From positions 31,615 through 95,614 of the forward strand of contig JAOPTR010000024.1 in assembly GCA_051531935.1 (NCBI GenBank): a stretch of 64,000 nucleotides of DNA. The letters are read 5' to 3'. A model generated the notes under the pieces. It was not told where the DNA came from. It made no database searches and saw only the letters and a list, made by a program, of their open reading frames with translations. Shown one piece after another: positions 15,878-24,128 of this stretch (the stretch's first letter is position 1; every line of letters begins with the position of its first letter). The translations under genes and the position numbers were made by a program. This DNA comes from OCS116 sp051531935 (GTDB taxonomy: Bacteria; Pseudomonadota; Alphaproteobacteria; Rhizobiales; OSC116).

Positions 15878-18124
15878 ATGCGTAATTTAATAAAATTTAA
15901 TAAATCTTGGGTTTTTCATGAAGGCTTTACAAGCGAGTTGGTAAACCAATTTGCAGCGGGCAACCCAATAACATTGCCACATAATGCCGTCGAGCTCCCC
16001 TATAGCTATTTCGATGAAGCAGTCTATCAAAAGGAATTCACCTACCAAAAACTCCTTGATTGGGATCCGAGCTTTGCAGATAAAGAAGTTAGCCTCGTTT
16101 TCGATGGTGCCATGGCAGACAGCGTGGTCTATTTAAACGGCGAACAAGTAGGTTCGCACCCAGATGGCTACACCCCATTTGAGATACGCCTAACTGATAA
16201 GTTGAAACAAGGTCAAAACCTTATTTCTGTAAAGATTGACGGGTCAGAAAACCCCGACATTCCTCCATTTGGAGATCGCATAGATTACCTAACCTATGCA
16301 GGTATATACCGCCATGTTTGGTTAAAAGTTGTCGACAATATCTCAATCCAAAATATTAAAATTGAAACCACAAATGAGCTAACAGACAGCAAGTCAGTTA
16401 AGGTACGTTGCGATGTTTATAACCCCCAATCTCTGACAATTTCAGGCACGGTCACAGCCAAATTATTAACCGATGATGGTGAGTTGATCGCCCAAACAGA
16501 AACTAGCATCAATTCACCTTGTGCAACCCTAACATTTGATAGTCTAACAGGCCTTTCATTATGGGATTTGGACACACCAACCCTCTACAAAATGCAAGTT
16601 TCAATCGCCACTGCAAATGATAATGACGTGGTTGCAGATAGCTTTGGTTTTAGAACGGCCGAGTTCACTGCAAAGGGCTTTTTCTTAAATGGCAAACCCC
16701 TAAAAATCATGGCTCTAAACCGTCATCAATCCTTTCCTTATGAAGGCTATGCCATGGGCAAAGCCGCACAAGTAAAAGACGCAGATATTATGAAAAATAT
16801 GCTCAAGTGTAATCTTGTGCGCACCTCTCATTATCCGCAATCTAAATATTTTATGGAACATTGTGACCGTATTGGCTTACTGGTTTTTGAAGAAATTCCA
16901 GGTTGGCAACATATAGGCGATGAAGGCTGGAAGAAAATTTCCGTCGACAATGTAAAACGCATGATTGAGCGCGATTGGAACCATCCTTCAATTATTCTAT
17001 GGGGCGTGCGCATTAATGAATCTGCTGATGATCATGATTTCTATGTCGAAACAAACAGAGTGGCACACGAACTAGATTCAACCCGCCAAACTGGCGGTGT
17101 ACGCTGCATTAGCAACAGCGAAATGCTAGAAGACGTATATACAATGAATGATTTCATACAAGGTCAAGAAGAATTGCCTTATGAGAAACAAGAAAGAATC
17201 GCGCTGAGGCCACAACAAGAAACCACTGGCCTCAAAGAAAATGTTCCTTATTTGGTTACCGAATATAACGGCCACATGTTTCCAACTAAAAAGTTCGACC
17301 AAGAAGCAAGGCTCGCAGAACACACATTGCGTCACTTATCAGTATTAAATGCAAGTTATGGCGATGATAGTATTTCAGGCTGTATTGGCTGGTGCATGTT
17401 CGATTATAATACCCATGCCGATTTTGGGTCTGGCGATCGCATTTGCTATCACGGTGTTTTGGATATGTTCAGAGAACCCAAATTTGCGGCCTATGCCTAT
17501 ACCAGTCAATGCGATCCGTCAGATGAGGTCATTCTAAAACCCGTCACCATTTGGGCACGTGGTGAGCGCAATATTTGTGGCGTATTGCCGCTGATTGTGT
17601 TGGGCAATGTCGATGAAATTAAAGTCAGATATGGCGATACTTACAGCGCAAAAATATTGCCAGACCGCGTTAATTATCCCCACTTACCACATCCTCCATT
17701 TATTTTAGATCTAGAGCATTTTGGTGCCGAAGGCATGGGTGAATGGGGGCTGAAGTGGGAAGGTGCTGAGGTTATTGGCTATATTGACGGCAAACAAGTC
17801 GCAAAATGTGAATTCGACCGCGACCCACAACCAACAACATTAGAGGTGGATGTAGACGAAACAACTATCAGCGCTGAAGATTGTGATGAAGTTAGAGTGA
17901 TCGTAAGAGCGCTAGATCAAGTTGGAAATGTAATGCCATTTTATGACGAAAGAATCCATGTTGAACTCGATGGTCCCGCCACATTGTTAGGTCCAAATGA
18001 ACTAAGCTTAAGAGGCGGCACAACTGGTTTTTGGCTACGAAGCAATGGCAACACAGGCACGATTACCGCGCAAGTTATAGGCCAAAGGCTCGGTACGACG
18101 ACAATCAATGTGCAAGCAAAATAG
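15878..18124 (+). CDS. lacZ: beta-galactosidase, glycoside hydrolase family 2
   Basis: Retaining glycosidase of 748 residues with no signal peptide, so cytoplasmic. The N-terminal sugar-binding domain (about 20-180) contains VSLVFDGAMADSVVYLNGEQV; an immunoglobulin-like domain follows. The catalytic barrel has NLVRTSHYPQS, the acid/base Glu in WGVRINES (E381) and the nucleophile in LVTEYNGHM (E462). C-terminal beta domains run to the end. Position between the permeases and the ATPase matches lacEFGZK. Shorter than E. coli LacZ but normal for this GH2 branch. It would split imported lactose or related galactosides; a different beta-glycosidic substrate cannot be excluded. Confidence 0.86.
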   Translation: MRNLIKFNKSWVFHEGFTSELVNQFAAGNPITLPHNAVELPYSYFDEAVYQKEFTYQKLLDWDPSFADKEVSLVFDGAMADSVVYLNGEQVGSHPDGYTPFEIRLTDKLKQGQNLISVKIDGSENPDIPPFGDRIDYLTYAGIYRHVWLKVVDNISIQNIKIETTNELTDSKSVKVRCDVYNPQSLTISGTVTAKLLTDDGELIAQTETSINSPCATLTFDSLTGLSLWDLDTPTLYKMQVSIATANDNDVVADSFGFRTAEFTAKGFFLNGKPLKIMALNRHQSFPYEGYAMGKAAQVKDADIMKNMLKCNLVRTSHYPQSKYFMEHCDRIGLLVFEEIPGWQHIGDEGWKKISVDNVKRMIERDWNHPSIILWGVRINESADDHDFYVETNRVAHELDSTRQTGGVRCISNSEMLEDVYTMNDFIQGQEELPYEKQERIALRPQQETTGLKENVPYLVTEYNGHMFPTKKFDQEARLAEHTLRHLSVLNASYGDDSISGCIGWCMFDYNTHADFGSGDRICYHGVLDMFREPKFAAYAYTSQCDPSDEVILKPVTIWARGERNICGVLPLIVLGNVDEIKVRYGDTYSAKILPDRVNYPHLPHPPFILDLEHFGAEGMGEWGLKWEGAEVIGYIDGKQVAKCEFDRDPQPTTLEVDVDETTISAEDCDEVRVIVRALDQVGNVMPFYDERIHVELDGPATLLGPNELSLRGGTTGFWLRSNGNTGTITAQVIGQRLGTTTINVQAK

Positions 18125-18144
18125 ATTTTATAAGTGAGAGAATA

Positions 18145-19227
18145 ATGAGCGATTTAAAATTAAATGAAGTTCGGAAAAGCTTTGGCAACTTAGAAGTCAT
18201 AAAAGGTGTAGATTTAGACATCCAGTCAGGCGAATTTGTTGTCTTTGTTGGCCCCTCTGGGTGCGGTAAATCCACATTACTTCGTATGATTGCAGGTCTA
18301 GAAGACATCACATCTGGCGATTTGCATATCGGCGGCAAAGTGATGAATGATGTCGATCCTTCTAAACGTGGCATAGCCATGGTTTTTCAATCTTATGCTT
18401 TATATCCGCACATGACAGTGCGCCAAAATATGGGTTTTGCGCTTAAATTTGGTGGCATGCCAAAAGCCGAGGTGGCCGCTCAAGTTCAGTCTGCTGCCGA
18501 TATTTTAGGTCTCGATGAATTACTGGATAGAAAACCCGCAACATTGTCTGGTGGTCAACGCCAACGTGTAGCCATTGGCCGTGCCATTGTGCGCCACCCA
18601 GATGTATTTTTATTCGATGAGCCATTATCAAATCTAGATGCCGAACTGCGTGTGCATATGCGTGTTGAACTTGCGCGTTTGCATAAACAGTTAGATACAA
18701 CAATCATTTATGTAACACATGATCAAGTTGAAGCCATGACCCTTGCCGATAAAATTGTGGTTCTGCGCGATGGCTTGGTAGAGCAATTTGGCAAACCTCT
18801 TGAATTATATGACGACCCAAACAATAAATTTGTTGCGGGTTTCATCGGCTCACCCAAAATGAACTTTCTAAACGGTTATGTCGAAAAAACAGATAAAAAT
18901 TCTTGTCATGTTAAATTAACGGACTTTGACGATGTGCTGTTCGAGGTGGAAATTAATTCAGACCGCCTCACGGTCAATGATCAAGTTTCAATTGGCGTGC
19001 GCCCAGAAAACTTTGTTAAAGACGGCGATATTAACATCGAACTTGTTGTCGATCTGCTAGAGCATTTGGGCGGTCAAACATTTATATATGCACGGAGCCA
19101 GTCAAATGAATCAATTATTCTTGAAACTGATGAGGGAAGAACCATAAAACAAGGCGATAATATTTCAGCTAGTTTTAACAAAAGTTCAGTCTTTTTGTTT
19201 GACGCCAATGGCGTGAGAGTTAGATAA
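18145..19227 (+). CDS. lacK: sugar ABC transporter ATPase (LacK/UgpC/MalK type)
   Basis: Cytoplasmic ATPase of 360 residues. Walker A GPSGCGKST, Q-loop VFQSYALYPHMTV, signature LSGGQRQRVAIGRAI, Walker B DVFLFDEPLSNLD and the H-loop YVTHDQ are all intact. A C-terminal TOBE/OB regulatory domain starts near residue 235 (FIGSPKMNFL). The ATG at 18145 has GTGAGAGA upstream and opens with MSDLKLNEVRKSFG as the family expects; the frame extends back to 18031 inside lacZ, but that part is not conserved. Such ATPases often serve several sugar importers. Confidence 0.93.
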   Translation: MSDLKLNEVRKSFGNLEVIKGVDLDIQSGEFVVFVGPSGCGKSTLLRMIAGLEDITSGDLHIGGKVMNDVDPSKRGIAMVFQSYALYPHMTVRQNMGFALKFGGMPKAEVAAQVQSAADILGLDELLDRKPATLSGGQRQRVAIGRAIVRHPDVFLFDEPLSNLDAELRVHMRVELARLHKQLDTTIIYVTHDQVEAMTLADKIVVLRDGLVEQFGKPLELYDDPNNKFVAGFIGSPKMNFLNGYVEKTDKNSCHVKLTDFDDVLFEVEINSDRLTVNDQVSIGVRPENFVKDGDINIELVVDLLEHLGGQTFIYARSQSNESIILETDEGRTIKQGDNISASFNKSSVFLFDANGVRVR

Positions 19228-19258
19228 TTTAAAGAATTAAACCAAGAGAGGTTTTGTT

Positions 19259-20011
19259 GTGTTGCTTTCTCAAATGAAACTATCAAACGGGGCAATGAAA
19301 GTAATAGTCCGCGAAGGAACTGAGGCATTTGTGGTCGAAGGCGTCTCATCAATTTCCGAGCTATCTACAAAGTCAATTATGAATGGTTTTACCATTAATG
19401 AGCAATTATCACGGATGGATTTTAGCAATCCAATCGACATAGAATCATTGTTTAATCAAAATTCTCTAACATTTCCCCTCGAAAGTTTCGCCAATCAAGA
19501 ATTTCATGTTTTTGGTACGGAAAAAATCAGCAAAACCCCACATATAGTCGAAATTAATATTTTGAATGATGAAAATTCTTTCTACAAATTGGGGTATTGC
19601 CTAGGCTATTCAGATCTAACGGCTTTGAAAAAAAACCATGCTACCTGTTATGTGTTTAATGCAACTAACGTCCAATTATATTGGGGGCCCGAAATCATCA
19701 CAGGTAATTCTTATGAAAACCTATCAGGAACCCTATCACTGGTTCGCGACGGCGAAAAAATTATTAAAAAGGAAATCTTTTTAGGAGATTTTTTATACGA
19801 AAATCAACAAAACCCAGAAATTTTATCACATAAAAAAACCAAATCGGGCGACATTTGCATTCAAATTTTAGACCCAATCCCCGAGTTGTCATTGTTTAAT
19901 TACCATCCCCAAAAAAATGATTTCTATGAATTAAACATGCCCCAATTTGGCATCCAACTGCATGATTTTGGCAGAAAAAAATCCATCAAGAAAAGCCGTG
20001 TGCATTCTTAA
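19259..20011 (+). CDS. divergent, shortened GguC/AraD1-like protein
   Basis: Protein of 250 residues, last gene of the lac operon, starting with GTG at 19259 (GAGAGG eight bases upstream). From memory of GguC/AraD1 proteins (fumarylacetoacetase-like fold, about 330 residues) I can align the N-terminus (MLLSQMKLSNG, VVEGVSSISELS), the centre (FYKLGYCLGYSDL, QLYWGPEIITG, SLVRDGEKI) and the end (SGDICIQILD, DFYELNMPQFG). The segment after HVFGTEKIS, where the family has its conserved THLG and acidic metal-binding part, is missing, about 80 residues in all. GguC proteins accompany sugar ABC transporters. This copy may have lost catalysis; that is inference. Confidence 0.6.
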   Translation: MLLSQMKLSNGAMKVIVREGTEAFVVEGVSSISELSTKSIMNGFTINEQLSRMDFSNPIDIESLFNQNSLTFPLESFANQEFHVFGTEKISKTPHIVEINILNDENSFYKLGYCLGYSDLTALKKNHATCYVFNATNVQLYWGPEIITGNSYENLSGTLSLVRDGEKIIKKEIFLGDFLYENQQNPEILSHKKTKSGDICIQILDPIPELSLFNYHPQKNDFYELNMPQFGIQLHDFGRKKSIKKSRVHS

Positions 20012-20057
20012 TAATTATGGGGTTTAGTTCGGGTTAATGTTGCTAAAAAAATAAATA

Positions 20058-20074
20058 CCCCAACCACAGCGGGG
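20058..20074 (-). terminator. weak candidate terminator on the minus strand
   Basis: Short stem CCCC/GGGG (20058-20061 and 20071-20074), followed on the minus strand by a T-rich run (plus 20045-20056). It lies 134 bases beyond the lysR stop and about 85 bases downstream of motif copy C, so it could end either lysR transcripts or a short transcript started at copy C. Confidence 0.35.
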
Positions 20075-20159
20075 AGGCGCGTAGTTTTAAAACTGAACTG
20101 GGAATTTTAGCTTCATGGGATATCTATTTATATATAAATTTAGTGGTTAAAAAACATAA

Positions 20160-20192
20160 GTCAAATTTGTATTCGGCTGCTGGATATAACAA
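20160..20192 (-). promoter_or_regulatory. regulon motif, copy C, between two convergent genes
   Basis: Minus-strand copy: TTGTTATATC, 15 bases, AATTTGAC, merging into TTGACT as a -35 box with TAAATT 16 bases on. It faces leftwards into the 196-base gap between the GguC-like gene (ends 20011) and lysR (ends 20208). No open reading frame starts there, so the copy is either a relic or drives a short RNA. Confidence 0.6.
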
Positions 20193-20207
20193 TTAATACA
20201 TATAAAA

Positions 20208-21191
20208 TTAAGCTTCATCTTTTTCTAAACCTAGGCGATGCCACACTAAATCATACATTGCCTTGGATGCTGGCGAAAGCTCGGTATCAGATAATGTGAT
20301 TAAAGAATATTCCGAAACATGTAAATCTTCAGCAACTGGCAAGCGGCTAATGCCTGCAGGATAACCATCCTCTTTATTCTCATAAAATTTTGCTATTGGA
20401 TGTGAGACAGGCGCAATTGAGTTCGATTGGCTGATTATCGCAAGTGTCATCATCACGCTGGATGTGTTTAATATTTGTTTTGGCATTTTAAGGCCTTTTT
20501 CAGAAAAATACCGCTCAACTGCATGGCGGCTTAACTCCCCAGGAGCCTGTAATACCCAATCAAATGATGTGCATTCGCGTAGGGTAGGGTTTTCTCTGCT
20601 CAAAATCGGGTGATTGGATCGCACAATCAGCACTAATGGTTCTTTGCCAATTACAGTTGTCTTAAATGGTCTGGGGTCAATATCTTCAGATATACGCCCA
20701 ATGTAAAAATCAATGGTTCCATTAAGCATTCCATCAGCAAGTTTTGAACTGGTGTCCACGGTAATGGATATTTCAATATTGGGATGAGATACTTTTGCGT
20801 GTTGAATCAGAGGAAGTAGTATATCCAACGCAGGCGTTGTCACGGCACCAATACTAACAGCACCACGCAGGCCAGACCCCGTTTCAAGAATTTGTCGGTT
20901 CATATCATCAAGACCACGTAACATTTTACGCGCCTTTTCTGCCATTAACTTGCCAGATTCGTTTAATATTATCCCTCTGGGATGGCGTGTGTAGAGCTTA
21001 TTATCGACAATATATTCAAGTTCAGATAGCAATCGAGAAGCAGACGGTTGCGCCATGCGTAACTGAGCTGCAGATGCGCTAATCTGACCAGTCTCCTCAA
21101 GTGCAACTATTAAACGTAAGTGAATAAATTTCAAACCGCGTGAGATAAGTTGATCTTGAGTGATTTTATGGCCAGTCAGCTTTTTTGCCAT
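20208..21191 (-). CDS. LysR family transcriptional regulator, GbpR-like
   Basis: Regulator of 327 residues. A winged helix-turn-helix occupies about 18-78 (LRLIVALEETGQISASAAQL, then RMAQPSASRLLSELEYIV) and a periplasmic-binding-like effector domain about 108-310. The long N-terminal lead and sequence style resemble GbpR, the Agrobacterium regulator that responds to galactose and related sugars; I rely on memory for this. It stands between the lac and gal-dgo operons and is the natural candidate for the 33-bp motif found at both. Its own upstream region holds GTTATAACAA (21248-21257), the outer half of that motif. Confidence 0.85.
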   Translation of the reverse strand: MAKKLTGHKITQDQLISRGLKFIHLRLIVALEETGQISASAAQLRMAQPSASRLLSELEYIVDNKLYTRHPRGIILNESGKLMAEKARKMLRGLDDMNRQILETGSGLRGAVSIGAVTTPALDILLPLIQHAKVSHPNIEISITVDTSSKLADGMLNGTIDFYIGRISEDIDPRPFKTTVIGKEPLVLIVRSNHPILSRENPTLRECTSFDWVLQAPGELSRHAVERYFSEKGLKMPKQILNTSSVMMTLAIISQSNSIAPVSHPIAKFYENKEDGYPAGISRLPVAEDLHVSEYSLITLSDTELSPASKAMYDLVWHRLGLEKDEA

Positions 21192-21247
21192 TAATTATGT
21201 TCCTGCACAAATAAATAGATGAAGCCTATTTACGATATAATAGACAA

Positions 21248-21257
21248 GTTATAACAA
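21248..21257 (-). promoter_or_regulatory. half copy of the regulon motif upstream of lysR
   Basis: GTTATAACAA on the plus strand, TTGTTATAAC on the minus strand, identical to the outer half of motif copy A. It lies 57 bases before the lysR start. The inner half (AATTTGAC) is absent. A single half-site at its own gene would fit autoregulation. Confidence 0.35.
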
Positions 21258-21363
21258 AAGCACTATGCCATAAACATCCACTATTTCATATGTCTAATTA
21301 ATCACCAAAACCATCAATTTATTTTGCAATATTCATTCTTAAAACGCCATGTCGGCAGAGTTT

Positions 21364-22011
21364 TTACTCTCCACTTTCTTCAATTGACTTAGCAATTGCA
21401 TTCACATAATTTTTAGCATTTTCACCAACTTGGCTCACAGTCATTCCAGCTTTATATAAGCCCGAACCAAGCCCAAAACCTTTTGCACCTACTTTAATAA
21501 AATTAGCCATATTCTCCACATTCACACCACCTACAGGAAATATAGGAATGTCCTGCGGAAGAACCACCGATACAGCTTTTAAACCCGCAATACCCAAAGT
21601 GTCAGCAGGAAACATTTTCAAGGCATCTGCACCCGCTTCAATGGCGACAAAAGCTTCCGAGGGCGTATAAAAACCAGGGAAAGAATACAGGCCATGTTTT
21701 TTCGCATGCTTAATTACGTTAGCATTTGTATTGGGAGAAACGATCAACCTTCCTCCAGCTTTACGCACTCCATCAACTTGCGCCAAAGATATAACGGTCC
21801 CCGCGCCGATAACGGCCTTATCTCCCATTGCTTTTTGTAAAATTTCAATGCTTTTATAGGGCTGCGGTGAGTTCATCGGTATCTCAATTACCTTTATCCC
21901 TGCATTATATATTGCCATAGCAACATCAAAAACTTCATCAGGTGTCACGCCTCTTAATATCGCAATGAGTGGAATTTCTTCCAACGCTTCGTTAAGGGTA
22001 ATACTATTCAT
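21364..22011 (-). CDS. dgoA: 2-dehydro-3-deoxy-6-phosphogalactonate aldolase
   Basis: Class I aldolase of 215 residues, splitting 2-keto-3-deoxy-6-phosphogalactonate to pyruvate and glyceraldehyde-3-phosphate. The TIM barrel shows IPLIAILRGVTPDE, VIEIPMNSP with the catalytic Glu (E43), GAGTVISLAQVD, VSPNTN, FPGFYTPSEAF and ALKMFPAD with the Schiff-base Lys (K132). The IPMNSP and GFYTPSEAF forms favour DgoA over the close relative Eda. Last gene of the leftward gal-dgoK-dgoA operon, five bases after dgoK. Confidence 0.93.
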   Translation of the reverse strand: MNSITLNEALEEIPLIAILRGVTPDEVFDVAMAIYNAGIKVIEIPMNSPQPYKSIEILQKAMGDKAVIGAGTVISLAQVDGVRKAGGRLIVSPNTNANVIKHAKKHGLYSFPGFYTPSEAFVAIEAGADALKMFPADTLGIAGLKAVSVVLPQDIPIFPVGGVNVENMANFIKVGAKGFGLGSGLYKAGMTVSQVGENAKNYVNAIAKSIEESGE

Positions 22012-22016
22012 TAATT

Positions 22017-22979
22017 CTATTCCTTTATCATTCCAGCTTTCAAGGCGATGCTGAACATCCCACTATAAGCGGCTTTTTCTCCATCCAATTGAATGGTTGC
22101 CAAACCTAAATGGTTCATGGCTTGGGCATAAATTTTGTTTAAATTCTCATTCCCAACCAGATATATATTCTCACTCATATCCGTAGATTCAAGCTCCGAA
22201 ATCGCTTTCGTCATTTCCTTTATTTCTGTTCCAATCAGCACACCAGACAAATAACTCTCAATTTCATCATTTAGTATGTGCCCCTTCAACATATTGGTTC
22301 TTGCACTAAATATATGGTGAGCAAGCCCCCCACTTTTTTGCGCGCAATCAAGACCTTTCTTAAAAGCATCATTGGCTGTCTTTTTAGTATAAGGCTTTTG
22401 TGGTGCCAAAATACTGTTATGGCTCAATATGTCGAACAACTCACCAGTCATATGGGTGGTGAAGGATAATATGGTTTGGTTTTTAGTCACTACCCATTTA
22501 GAGTGCGTGCCCGGCAAGCAAAATATTGCCGTATCATTTTGTTTGGTGTCAATAAGCTCAAAAGCACCAAATACCTGCACCTCTTCTCCGCGGGCAACAT
22601 CATATTGATCAGCTTTATCAGATGTCTCAATTCCAGAAATTATTGCTAACTTCAACTGTCTTTTGTTGGTAATATAAGTCAGTTCACTCGAAAGACCATT
22701 CTCTTCTATAGGGCAAGTTACATAACTGGTATTCTGCCAACCTCGAACACTACCAACCATCCCCGCCATAATAATTGGCAATTCATTTTCGCGTAGCCAA
22801 GGCCTTAATAATTCATATAAATTAGGTTCAAATTCCTCAGGCGCTAAGCCAAGCATGCCTTTATCAGATCGAATGTTATCTAATAAATTTGCGTTAGAAT
22901 CCAAAAGAAAGGCTCTAAAATTACTTGTGCCCCAGTCAACGCAAATTAACTTGGCAGTGGCTAGAATGTCGTCAGACAT
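22017..22979 (-). CDS. dgoK: 2-dehydro-3-deoxygalactonokinase
   Basis: Sugar-acid kinase of 320 residues of the ASKHA fold, phosphorylating 2-keto-3-deoxygalactonate. Visible motifs are ICVDWGTSNFRAFLLD (phosphate-1), ARGEEVQVFGAF, FCLPGTHSKWV and the later YLSGVLIGTEI and IYLVGN segments. The ATG at 22979 has GGGAGA six bases upstream; the longer frame from 22994 lacks a ribosome site. Gene order gal-dgoK-dgoA supplies three of the De Ley-Doudoroff steps. Confidence 0.93.
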   Translation of the reverse strand: MSDDILATAKLICVDWGTSNFRAFLLDSNANLLDNIRSDKGMLGLAPEEFEPNLYELLRPWLRENELPIIMAGMVGSVRGWQNTSYVTCPIEENGLSSELTYITNKRQLKLAIISGIETSDKADQYDVARGEEVQVFGAFELIDTKQNDTAIFCLPGTHSKWVVTKNQTILSFTTHMTGELFDILSHNSILAPQKPYTKKTANDAFKKGLDCAQKSGGLAHHIFSARTNMLKGHILNDEIESYLSGVLIGTEIKEMTKAISELESTDMSENIYLVGNENLNKIYAQAMNHLGLATIQLDGEKAAYSGMFSIALKAGMIKE

Positions 22980-23024
22980 ATTTTCTCCCAACATAGAGCG
23001 GTTGCTTTCACAACCTTGCCTATT

Positions 23025-23954
23025 TTATTCAATAAAAGCTTCGGTGGTTTCTTGCTTGCACAACATAAAGCAATCCGCGACATGTATCAGTGGCGTAATA
23101 TCAACATCAGATTGCCCTTGCGCTATTAATTCAGCAAACCGCGCATAAATACCTGCATATTCAGAGTCTAACGCATCCGATGATATTAGTGTTTCATTGT
23201 TTAAACTCACGTTAGAACCACCACCAGAAAGCGCCAATAAGCCCACTTCCGTTTCAATATTTACATCCCAAGTTTGTGGTCCCGTTTGTAGAAAATCCAA
23301 AACCATAGACAAGGGTTTCCCGCTTTCAGTCTCAAAGTTCAGTTCAGCTGCAATTGGGGTGTGTAAATTTGAGGGAATATGCAATACACCGTCAGTTAAG
23401 CGAAATTGCTCAGGCAATATTTCACTCACGATTGAAAGCGCATTAATACCGGGGTCAAACACGCCCAATCCACCGGGTTGCCAAATCCAGTCTTGTCCAG
23501 GGTGCCAGCGCCTCACATCTTCTTTCCAAATAACTTCAATGCTATTAATTTCAACTTTTTTCAGAAAATTCTTCGCAATGGGAACACCGTTTGCAAAGCG
23601 CGAATGCCATGTTGCAAATAACTGGCAACCATTGCGTTTCGCCAAATTTTCCAGCACTTTAACTTCAGCAAGTGTTGAGCCAGGTGGTTTTTCCAATAAT
23701 ACATTCAAACCTGCGTTTAAGGCTGTTTTTGTAATTTCAAATCTAACCTGTGGTGGCACACAAATAGCCACGGTTTTAATATCAGTTCTGTTTAAAATCA
23801 GGTCTTCAATGCTTTTAAAAGTATCTAATCCGTCAATAGAAGCATTTCTGCTCACAATTGCAGCAAGCTCAAAATTCGCACTTGCAGAAATAGAAGGTAC
23901 ATGTTGGTCTTTAGCAATTTTCCCCAAGCCAACGATCGCAATTTTTGTTTTCAT
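23025..23954 (-). CDS. gal: D-galactose 1-dehydrogenase, Gfo/Idh/MocA family
   Basis: NAD(P)-dependent oxidoreductase of 309 residues, proposed to oxidise galactose to galactono-lactone. The N-terminal Rossmann loop is IAIVGLGKIAKDQHVPS, EKPPGSTL is the family EKP motif, and WKEDVRRWHPGQDW followed by GGLGVFDPGINALSI matches what I remember of alphaproteobacterial galactose dehydrogenases. The ATG at 23954 fits the family start; the frame extends to 24005 without conserved residues. It heads the gal-dgoK-dgoA operon, preceded by motif copy D. No lactonase gene is adjacent. Confidence 0.85.
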   Translation of the reverse strand: MKTKIAIVGLGKIAKDQHVPSISASANFELAAIVSRNASIDGLDTFKSIEDLILNRTDIKTVAICVPPQVRFEITKTALNAGLNVLLEKPPGSTLAEVKVLENLAKRNGCQLFATWHSRFANGVPIAKNFLKKVEINSIEVIWKEDVRRWHPGQDWIWQPGGLGVFDPGINALSIVSEILPEQFRLTDGVLHIPSNLHTPIAAELNFETESGKPLSMVLDFLQTGPQTWDVNIETEVGLLALSGGGSNVSLNNETLISSDALDSEYAGIYARFAELIAQGQSDVDITPLIHVADCFMLCKQETTEAFIE

Positions 23955-24031
23955 ATGTTCAATTTCTCTGGATATTTTAAAGGAGTTCAGCCATTTGAAA
24001 GCCAATCAATTTCACCATCTAATTATTGTTA

Positions 24032-24089
24032 ATTTTAAACAATTTACAATGCGGTCGTCAAATTCATTTTCGGCTAGTGGATATAGCAA
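24032..24089 (-). promoter_or_regulatory. gal operon promoter with regulon motif, copy D
   Basis: Copy D (24057-24089, minus strand): TTGCTATATC, 15 bases, AATTTGAC. It runs into TTGACG (plus 24056-24061) as -35, with TAAAAT (plus 24032-24037) 18 bases away as -10. The gal start lies about 78 bases downstream. This is the best-formed promoter among the four copies and links gal-dgoK-dgoA to the lac operon. Confidence 0.72.
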
Positions 24090-24128
24090 AACTGTATATC
24101 AGAATAGATAATTTCAAAATTAATTGAA

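Noticed and set aside
18031..18144. Upstream extension of lacK
   Set aside because: The extra 38 codons overlap lacZ, lack a ribosome site and have no family similarity; ATG 18145 does.
23197..24111. 304-residue plus-strand open frame
   Set aside because: Antisense to the galactose dehydrogenase gene, with composition and Ser/Pro/Cys content typical of a shadow frame.
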